Assembly: GCA_963585895.1 (NCBI GenBank) | Contig: OY757921.1 | Coordinates: 56,175,081 to 56,239,080 of the forward strand | DNA: 64,000 nucleotides | Reading direction: 5' to 3' | DNA from: Sepioteuthis lessoniana | Taxonomy: Eukaryota; Mollusca; Cephalopoda; Myopsida; Loliginidae | Part shown: in pieces, positions 56,266 to 64,000 of the stretch | Position numbering within the stretch: the stretch's first letter is position 1 | Layout of the letters: every line of letters starts with the position of its first letter | The notes under the pieces: generated by a model | What the model saw: the letters and a program-made list of their open reading frames with translations, nothing else | Databases searched by the model: none | What the model was told of the DNA's origin: nothing | Made by a program: the position numbers and the translations under genes

Positions 56266-56830
56266 TAGCCCAGTCGGCTAGGTCTGTAGAATACACCAAT
56301 TGCATCTCTTCAGAGAGCGTAAGCCCCCCACCCAATGGGTGTCCTGGATATGACACTAAACAATCTGATAAGTGAAGCTCTATCAATATTAATGCTTTGG
56401 GGAATGCATTCCCCAAAGCTTTAATATTGATAGAGCTTCACTCCTTCATTGCTATCGCTCCCAGGTCCACTCAGACCTGAAGTGGTAGCACCTGATTGGG
56501 TCATGTCTAAAGGTCAAATAGAACTGAACTGTGTACTTGTGCTGAACTGAATTGTTTGAAATATAACTGTTTGACATTTAAACAGTGTACTTAACTTAAA
56601 CTGAATTGTTTAAAATAGAACTGTTTGATTGTTTAACTGTGTCAACAAAAAACTCTGTACTTATGCTAAACTGGATTGTTTGAAGTTAGATGAAACCATT
56701 TAATTGTGTGCAAAAAAAGAGCTCAGGCTCGTTTGAAAATGTTATCTACAAAATGTGTTTAGAAATTATATATTTAATATATTTCGTAAATAAGATTTGG
56801 CATTAAATGACCTACAAGGGTTGATATATC
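56266..56830 (+). repeat. SINE-B copy 7 with hairpin, tandem units and tail
   Basis: Head 56268-56530: GCCCAGTCGGCTAGG, GGTGTCCTGGATATGACACT, CCCAGGTCCACTCAGACC, AGTGGTAGCACCTGATTGGG. About three degenerate 54-bp units at 56530-56720, then the tail TTTGGCATTAAATGACCTAC, AAGGGTTGATATATCATCAA to 56830. The head centre is replaced by a hairpin (separate entry). Confidence 0.85.
56371..56442. repeat. 36-bp-arm hairpin without spacer inside SINE-B copy 7
   Basis: AGTGAAGCTCTATCAATATT.. (56371-56406) pairs with 56407-56442 at 35 of 36 positions, with no loop. Sister copies lack the second arm at this point, so it arose in this copy. Confidence 0.95.
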
Positions 56831-57088
56831 ATCAAACCAAATTAAACTAAAATAAATAACATGCAGTATAAAGTAATAAGAAAATATTCCGTTATAAAAT
56901 TATATAAAATATGCTATAACTACAAATGAAGCATGATTGAATATTCAAAAATACAATTTTCAGTATAAATATTTTAGATTGCTTATGATATACTAGTTGA
57001 TTGATAGATTTATTGATTTTTTCGCCATGACAACCCGTCCAGGGTTATTTTATGCCAAGAGGTTAAGGAATAGCGTACATTGTATGTT
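56831..57088. other. AT-rich spacer ending in a reversed SINE-type tail
   Basis: 57000-57085 (GATTGATAGATTTATTGATT, GGGTTATTTTATGCCAAGAG) resembles the reverse tail at 33005. It directly abuts the truncated RTE copy, so the first 30 codons of the open frame starting at 56997 are not RTE sequence. Confidence 0.45.
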
Positions 57089-59165
57089 CATCAATGCATC
57101 GTTAGGTGGGATGGGAATGCTTATAGGACCAAGAGCGCTAAAAGCACTTAATAGCATTGAGAGAATACAACCTAGGATGATGGCCGCAACGTTTAATGGC
57201 AACCCCAAAGCAACGATCATCTCCTGCTACAGCCCTACCAATGTTAGCGAAGAAACCGAACTAGTCACCTTCTACGAGGAGCTATCCTCCCTAGTACGTA
57301 GCATTCCGAAACACAACGTGCTAGTCATTGGCGGATACATGAATGCACAAATCGGGAAAAACAGAAACAACAAATACAGCCTACACTACACGTCAAACTG
57401 GAATGGACAACATCTAATTGATTTCATGATAGAAAATAGATTAACATGCCTCAATACAAACTTTCAAAAAAGGGAGGGAAAATTATGGACCTACACATAC
57501 GCGAATAAGAGTAAAGCACAGACAGACTACGTCTTTATAAACAGGAAATGGAAAAATAGTGCGATGAATTGCGAGGCATACTCCACTTTCGAGGGTGTGT
57601 CCTCCGATCATCGAATAATTACGGCCAAAGTACGCCTAAGCCTACGAAAAAACGCCACACGAACAGCGACAACTAAGCACTATGACTGGGCCCTACTTAA
57701 CAACAGAGATATTAGAGACAAATATGCATTAGAATTAAGAAACAGATTCGAAACACGACAAGAGAAGACAGAAAAAGTTACCCCAAATGACGAATATGAA
57801 AATTTTGTTGAAGCACACCTTGAGACGGCATCAAAGTGTATCCCAACAAAACCGAGAACTAAATATAGAGTCCCTTGGGAAACGATAGCGGTTAGAGAAA
57901 AACGTGCACTCGTGAAAACTGCCTCCAAAAGCTATCGGAAGAACCCAACAAACACAAATGCCCGAAAACTAGAAAAGGCACAATACCAATTAGCAGGAAT
58001 ATATCTAAAAGAACAGGCAGAATACATACAAAATCAGATAGATAAGATTAGAGACTCGGTGAAAAATAAAATGGCTTCCGGAGAAATAGATCCACAACTT
58101 CACAAATACTGACCATCCGTAGAATCCTTGAGGGCGTTCGGGCAAAAAACCTTCAGGCGACATTACTATTTGTCGACTTTACCAAGGCCTTCGATTCCAT
58201 CCACAGAGGGAAAATGGAAGTAATCCTACTAGCATACGGCCTACCAAAAGAAACCGTAGCAGCAATAATGATTCTCTACAGATACACCAAAGTGAAAGTA
58301 CGTTCACCAGATGGAGACATGGAATACTTCGACATTGTTGCAGGAGTACTACAAGGAGAAATGCTAGCCCCATACCTCTTTATCATCTGTCTAGATTACG
58401 TGCTTAGAACTTCGATTGACAAAATCAGAGAAAATGGCTTCGAGCTGACTAAGAAAAGAAGCAAAAGGTACCCCGCAAAAACAATCACAGACGCCGACTA
58501 CGCTGATGACTTGGCGTTACTGGCGAATACACCTAATCAAGCAGAGACACTACTGCATTGGCCACCATGTCAATGCACACAAAACTGAATATATGTGTTA
58601 CAACCAAACGGGGGCAACATTACCACACTAGACGGAGCCTCTCTGGGGCTGGTGGACAAATTCACCTACTTCGGAAGTAGCATCTCATCAACCGAAAACG
58701 ACATTGACACACGACTGACGAAAGCATGGACGGCTATAGATAGACTCTCGATCATATGGAAATCAGACCTGACCGATAAAATGAAACGCAGTTTCTTCTA
58801 GGCAGCGGTTGTATCGATACTGCTATATGGATGCACATGGACGCTAACTAAACGGCTGGAGAAGAAACTTGACGGCAACTACATAAGAATGTTGAGAGCA
58901 ATATTGAACAAGTCCTGGTGACAGCACCCCACGAGACACCAACTATACGGCCACTTGCCTCCCATCACGAAAACTATACAAGTTAGACGAACCAGACACG
59001 CGGGACACTGCTGGAGAAGCAAGGACGAGCTCGTAAGTGATGTACTCCTATGGACCCCCACATATGGCCAAGCAAAAGCAGGACGACCTGCCCGAACTTA
59101 TATACAGTAGCTATGTGAGGACACAGGATGTAACCCTGAAGACCTGCCGGAGGCGATGAATGATA
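57089..59165 (+). pseudogene. RTE-like polyprotein fragment: AP endonuclease + deleted RT
   Basis: The open frame to 58112 holds the endonuclease (HNVLVIGGYMNAQIG, LWTYTYANKSKAQTDYVFIN, GVSSDHRIITAKVRL) and the following linker (KPRTKYRVPWETIAVREKRA). At about 58070 the linker jumps into NGFRRNRSTTSQILTIRRIL in another frame: the equivalent of about 49990-49430 of copy 1 is deleted. The palm then continues as LLFVDFTKAFDSIHRGKMEV, GVLQGEMLAPYLFIICLDYV (with Glu where copy 1 has Asp) and DADYADD, the YADD at 58499-58510 being intact. A small deletion after AETLLH shifts the frame. The rest runs as KFTYFGSSISSTENDIDTRL (58595-58801) and C-terminal pieces to about 59165. Non-functional. Confidence 0.88.
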
Positions 59166-59235
59166 GGGAGAAGTAGCGAGAGAGGGTCAGGGATATCCGT
59201 GCTGGCGGCACGACATGATGATGATGATGATGTAT
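57089..59235 (+). mobile_element. RTE-like LINE, copy 2, 5' truncated and internally deleted
   Basis: Begins inside the endonuclease domain near 57089 (GMGMLIGPRALKALNSIERI) and ends GGCGGCACGACATGATG then (GAT)n to about 59233. Relative to copy 1, roughly 530 bp (RT fingers) are missing at about 58070. Opposite strand to copy 1. Confidence 0.9.
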
Positions 59236-59344
59236 GTTCATTTTTACATTTTTTGTATATGCATTTCTCAAAAGTTTTTTTCTATTTTTATCACGGTTCA
59301 ATCGAATCGAATAAATTTTTAAACATCTATTTGAACTATTGATG
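59236..59344. other. spacer, nothing recognised
   Basis: Short AT-rich stretch after the (GAT)n tail. Confidence 0.4.
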
Positions 59345-59545
59345 GAACCCTAACAATTACTACGTCTCCAGGTCAGAGTAGCCCTTTGAGTAATGGCAAT
59401 GAAAGGATAATGAACACACTCAAGATCTCTAGATCTGGACCCTTATCATAAGATGCAGTTTAATACCCAGGAAACTCCCTGTTTTGGAAGTGTCTTAAAC
59501 CTTTGCAGGGGAGACAGTCAGTGTATTTTAACCCCCAGAGTGGAT
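59345..59545 (-). repeat. SINE-B copy 8 (head only)
   Basis: Plus-strand landmarks: CTCCAGGTCAGAGTAGCCC, GTAATGGCAATGAAAGGATA, CTTATCATAAGATGCAGTTT, GCAGGGGAGACAGTCAGTGT. No tandem units or tail adjoin it. Confidence 0.7.
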
Positions 59546-60752
59546 GATTTTAAAAATCACTGAAATATCGAGTTGGCCACAAATTCTCTTCAGTTAAATA
59601 AGTTAGAATAAAATAACATTTTTTAGATTTTCTACATTAACTTTATTGAATAAAATGTTAACTATCTTCCAGCATCTTTCAAGTTCTACATTCTATCCTC
59701 TCAGAAATCTTTATCTTTCCCAACAAAGAACAGCTCAACGGTGGTTTCTACAGTCATCAAAGGGTTCAAACATTTCAATTTAGAGAATTCTGTAAAGACC
59801 TGAATAAATGGCAATATGTGTGAAGGATTCTTATGGAATAGATTCCAAAAAATCTGGCGATAATAAATGCTACATTCTTACATTATCAAACTTTACACTC
59901 CTAAGCATGTTAAAATACTGAAACACAAAAACGATTGAAGTACTTTATATAGACATGCTGCTGCAAACAAAACAACAGCTGTGCAGCCAGCAAATCTTTA
60001 TCAAATGATTACAGTAAGGTCAGAAGTGCTTTCGATGTCAGCTCATCATTACCAGTAACCCAGATCGAACCAGAAGTAACTTACAATACAAGCAAACTTT
60101 ATCTGTTTCGATTACATTGTGAGAATGTTAGATCAAGATTCAGCTACTTCATATAATCCTTTGTTGTATTCACAACTTTCTACTAACAAAGCAAGAATTC
60201 AATTATTTCAGATTTGAATTAACGGACATTACGACACGCAACGTGAACAGGAAGTGAATTTCTCGGAAATTCACAAGCAAATTCGGTATAAAAACTTTAT
60301 TATCACCATAAATATGAAAACTCTTAATTATTTTATACAAAGCTGATTTTCTTCTGAACCAAAGATCTTAGAACATTATTTTTTCTAATGGAACATGATA
60401 AAGCCAAAACGGCTATTATTAGATATTATCTAAAGCCACATGCTAAATCACTGGAATTTTGCATTCAAAAATAGGAATATGCAGGAGCACAAAAATAAGT
60501 ACATTCTTTATATATATTTAGGCAATTTTATTTTTGGTTAAAAAACCTAAATACTGTGAAACCTGAATACTGTAGACTGTGAAAATTAATTAGTACCTAA
60601 TGATATTCGTTTTGATAGTACGATACTCGATTAGAAATAATAAAAAAACGTGATATCTTTCATTTAAAAGAAAACTAACTTTTCATTAATAAAATACTTT
60701 TAGGTATACGTATTTGTCGAAAATAATGTATATATATAATGTACACACGCAC

Positions 60753-60755
<3 letters not shown>
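59546..60755. other. AT-rich region, nothing recognised
   Basis: No coding or repeat signature recognised. Confidence 0.45.
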
Positions 60756-60819
<64 letters not shown>

Positions 60820-60822
60820 CAC
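60756..60822. repeat. (TG)n(CG)n microsatellite
   Basis: About 28 pure TG units followed by GCGCGCGC, preceded by short TATA runs. Confidence 0.95.
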
Positions 60823-60963
60823 TTGTTTTTGATCTGATGATTGCATACGCAAGAAAGTTAATGTCCAAGATGCCGTTGACTACGTATCAACGCTATCTTC
60901 ACTAAGTGCTTTAGCACCGATACTGAGCACTTTTTATTTATAGATATTGCAAACTACTTTAGT

Positions 60964-62648
60964 TTATATATATATATATAATCCATGGAAAATATTCTGC
61001 AACCCTGGGTTTCATGGAGTTTTTTGCAAAACAACAATCGTCAGGAAGTTAAGAAGATGGAATGAATTGAAAATGGAAAATACGAAAAAATACTAAAACC
61101 GTTGATTTCGTTTATGTGTGGTTTTAAGTGTGTGAGTGTATGTGGGTGTGTGCGTATGCGTGTATGTGTTATAGTTACATATGGATGCGTGTTTTTATGA
61201 GGTTAAGTCAAGCTACGAATGTAGCGCATTGGGTTTAGCGGAAATGAATTCAAGTCTATATTAATAATTCGTTACATTATTTATTTAGGTGACTATAGCT
61301 ATGGAACAAAACATCATCACTGCATGTCGAGGAGAATGAATGAGAATTTGATTTGTAACCGTATTTGAACGGTTGTGTTATAGTAGGCTAGAATCGCAGT
61401 TGGTATAAGTAAGGTTATGTTGTATTGTAATATGTTGGTGTAATATTTAGAGGAGGGAATTGTATTATCATAATAATAATAATAATAATAATAAATGAAA
61501 TATTGCATTATGTTTGTTGCTGGATAGACTACGGCTGATGGATTTGGGGATTTGTTTGATAATTGAGGGCGGGTGGTTTGAAGATGTGTGTATGTAGATT
61601 GATGTGTCGTTATCTTTTTTGCAGGGTTCGTATGTGCAATTAGCTAAGTTTAGTGTTACGTCTAAGAAATTTACTGTTTTTAGGTTCGTGTGTATGGTGA
61701 TTTTAAATCCCAGCAGTTTTAGTGCGTTGGATTTTTTTTTTTTTTTCATAGTAGTCTAGTTTGGGTCCGTTTAGGTTTCTAATGATGATAAGGCCGTCGT
61801 CGGGCCCAAACTTGACAACTATCTGTTATTCTAACTTTTTACGAGCATTAAAAATAGGCCCCAACGCTCTAAATTCACCCAACCTACCAAATTCACTCTA
61901 AACTTTTCTACAATAGTGTATTTAACACACAACATCAACAAAAACATATAACTATTAAATAACAACCCCAACTGCCACCCAAACCCACCATCTATTTCCT
62001 TAATCAATCAACTTAATTTTCCAATGACAACACCCTACCCCTCAGTTATAATCATCTTCGTACACAAACACACTAACCCCTTTATTATTTTATAACGCAC
62101 ATACTACCAATGAGATCTACAGTATATATTATTTATGCAATATTTCATTTATTATTATTATACAATTCCCTCCCCTAAATATTACTCCAACATATTACAA
62201 TACAATATAACCTTACTTATACCAACTGCGATTCTAGCCTACTATAACCCAACCGTTCAAATACGGTTACAAATCAAATTCTCATTCATTCTCCGCGACA
62301 TGCAGTGATGATGTTTTGTTCCATAACTATTGTCACCTAAATAAATAATGTAACGAATTATTAATATACACTTGAATTCATTTCCGCTAAACCCAACGTG
62401 CTACGTTCGTAGCCTGACTTAACCTTATAAAAACACGCATCCATATGTAACTATAACTCATACACGCATACGCACACACCCATATACACTCACACACTTA
62501 AAACCACACATAAACGAAATCCCAACGGTTTTAGTCAGTATTTTTTCGTATTTTCCATTTTCAATTCATTCCATCTTCTTAACTTCCCGACGATTGTTGT
62601 TTTGCAAAAAACTCCATGAAACCCAGGGTCGCAGAATATTTTCCATAG

Positions 62649-62670
<22 letters not shown>
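60964..62670. mobile_element. long inverted repeat, arms about 540 bp, loop about 626 bp
   Basis: Left arm about 60964-61508 and right arm about 62135-62670 are reverse complements with scattered mismatches and small indels over the whole length. Examples: AACCCTGGGTTTCATGGAGT at 61001 against ACTCCATGAAACCCAGGGTC at 62610; GTTGGTATAAGTAAGGTTAT against ATAACCTTACTTATACCAAC. Each arm ends outward in (TA)n and inward in (TAA)n plus ATGAAATATTGCAT. The loop carries a reverse-transcriptase fragment. Outside the arms, similar direct segments GATACTGAGCACTTTTTAT (60919 onward) and GATATTGAGCACTCTTCAT (62712 onward) occur. Confidence 0.9.
61500..61830 (-). pseudogene. reverse-transcriptase fragment (motif C and FLD region) in the inverted-repeat loop
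   Basis: Minus-strand frame from about 61800 to 61509: DDGLIIIRNLNGPKLDYYEK, GFKITIHTNLKTVNFLDVTL, then TYEPCKKDNDTSIYIHTSSN and HPPSIIKQIPKSISRSLSSN. DDGL corresponds to the catalytic YRDDGL of a reverse-transcriptase family known to me from cnidarians and other invertebrates, and FLDV is the following motif. The residue before DD is Pro, not Arg or another usual residue, so this copy is probably inactive, or the frame is disturbed just upstream. No methionine start in the domain; clearly a fragment. It belongs to a different family from the PLE at 17.8-19.0 kb. Confidence 0.65.
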
Positions 62671-62683
<13 letters not shown>

Positions 62684-62795
62684 ATTATTATTATATAATA
62701 GCTCAATCCTAGATATTGAGCACTCTTCATATTATATTGCACTTGGTTCGACACGTACCCACAAAGTGATTTAGTGACAACCAACACTCTTATAA

Positions 62796-62848
<53 letters not shown>

Positions 62849-63690
62849 AGTCGGACTGAAGTGGGATGGTTTGTTCATTTAATTTTGGGGGGAGTTTTCT
62901 ACCCCAAAATGAAGGCAAAGCGCACACACACACACATATTCCCCAGCCTTGAAGTGTGTTCATCTCACTAAGTTGTCGTCTTCTCTTTTGGTCTCGGCAC
63001 AGCAAAATAAAACGAGCATGATGTTTGGTCCTATGAATTCCAATCCAACCACAGCCATTCCTCCATTATACTGAAAATGAAATGGGTTGTAGTAGTCCGA
63101 TGTTTGTGGGACAGTGGCCATGAGCTCAACAGCTATTTTGAGTTTTAGCCACGCATACACTCAGAGGGTTCACTCCAACTTCTCACACACATGCAGTCAC
63201 GTCTCTGCAGGGTGGGGGGTAGACATAAAGAGGTTTTAATACAGAGCATAACTCGAAAGAATAAAAGGGTAGAATTTATGTTTGTAATTTCTAGGCTACA
63301 ATATTTGTCATATAGTCACACTCTACTTGGAGACAACAGTATTTAAAAGTTGGAGTGATCGCATCAAGTGCTAGCCTCAATTGAACCTCCATTCCTTTAT
63401 TATGTTACATATGCCTTTTTTCCTAAGACGGGTATGTATTCATTCTTGAAACTTATTTCGCATATAAATCTTTCTTCCTGTAGGGATTTTTGTAAGGTAT
63501 AGTGTTTCAAAGCAATCCTAATACATTTGAAAAACTGACATTGAAAGGAAAATTTTATATATAAGTGAACATATGTTACGAAAGGTCATGATATTTGGCT
63601 ACAGAGAAATTAAAATAGTTTAAATACGAGTTATAAAAAAGACTGTCGCATCATTTTTTTTTCAAATATTTTCTTAGTCATTCAATTGTA
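62671..63690. other. region without recognised gene, (TA)n at 62798-62845
   Basis: (TA)n of about 48 bp. The block 62850-63350 is slightly GC-richer, with no motif recognised. Minus-strand frame 62960-63160 is unassigned. Confidence 0.45.
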
Positions 63691-63806
63691 TATATATATA
63701 TATAGAGAGAGAGAGCGAGAGAGACAGAGAGAGAAAGGGGGAGAAAGAATGTTGTGATGATCATCGCCATAGGAAATGAACACGGCAACCCGAGTTCAAA
63801 TTCTAC

Positions 63807-63856
<50 letters not shown>
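63691..63856. repeat. microsatellite cluster interrupted by a SINE-C head fragment
   Basis: (TA)n(GA)n at 63690-63735, then GATCATCGCCATAGGAAATG and GGCAACCCGAGTTCAAATTC (SINE-C box B area, about 63757-63805), then (CA)n(TA)n at 63808-63856. The SINE body is missing. Confidence 0.7.
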
Positions 63857-63859
<3 letters not shown>

Positions 63860-64000
63860 AAGATATTATTTTAAATTATTTTTAGACAAGTTTAATCTTT
63901 CATCTCTAAATTCTATTTTTATCTGATATATTATCTAAATTCTATTTTTATCTGATATATTTACCGTAAATAATAACTAAACTAATTAGTTAGATGTTTG
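63857..64000. other. AT-rich end of window, short direct duplication
   Basis: CTAAATTCTATTTTTATCTG then ATATATT occurs twice in tandem (about 63905-63961). Nothing else recognised. Confidence 0.6.

Noticed and set aside
57680..57928. Minus-strand ORF inside RTE copy 2
   Set aside because: Antisense of the endonuclease-RT linker; the plus-strand frame matches the family.
1..64000. CRISPR array or prokaryotic operon
   Set aside because: No regularly spaced short repeats with unique spacers; all coding remnants are eukaryotic transposable elements.

Overview
This is a eukaryotic, animal-type, AT-rich window with no recognisable intact host gene, rRNA, tRNA or CRISPR array. It is a graveyard of transposable elements set in unique-looking AT-rich DNA with many microsatellites. 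The mix is several divergent non-LTR retrotransposon clades, a Penelope-like element with a GIY-YIG endonuclease, a Tc1-like transposase relic, solo LTRs, several tRNA-derived SINE families and long (TA)n, (GT)n, (CT)n, (GAA)n and (GATA)n tracts. This suits a large, repeat-rich invertebrate genome. A mollusc, possibly a cephalopod, is my best guess, but that is inference from element types, not proof.

Layout. 1-2.5 kb: minus-strand R4/Dong-like LINE with a Myb-like N-terminus, running off the left edge. 4.2-10.9 kb: minus-strand Tx1/L1-type LINE (proline/glutamine-rich ORF1 with a CCHC knuckle; ORF2 with endonuclease, reverse transcriptase and a cysteine/histidine C-terminus), broken by frameshifts. 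13.7-22.2 kb: two same-strand 531-bp solo LTRs, each with its own 4-bp target duplication. Between them lie a Tc1-like transposase remnant (minus), a 55-60 bp minisatellite, an inverted SINE-like copy flanked by an exact 92-bp inverted repeat, and a Penelope-like RT/GIY-YIG relic (plus). 22-35 kb: many SINE copies of four families, two minisatellites and a palindromic element carrying a SINE in its loop. 35-48 kb: short perfect hairpins, a (GAA)n tract, an internally deleted R4-like copy (40.8-41.7 kb), SINE-B copies with internal 54-bp tandem units and a GC-richer unit of unknown nature (44.7-45.7 kb). 48.3-51.2 kb and 57.1-59.2 kb: two RTE-like LINE copies in opposite orientation, both ending in (GAT)n. 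61-62.7 kb: a long inverted repeat (arms about 540 bp) whose loop holds a fragment of a different reverse transcriptase.

Nothing here works together as a host pathway. The functional relationships are between parasites. SINE families A and B end in the same 3' tail, implying a common partner LINE. SINE-A and SINE-C share a central module. All reverse-transcriptase and transposase genes seen are disrupted by stops, frameshifts or deletions. The most interesting points are the shared-tail SINE system with internal tandem arrays, the series of very young perfect hairpins and inverted duplications, the long inverted repeat at 61-62.7 kb, and the paired solo LTRs with a CRE-like palindrome.
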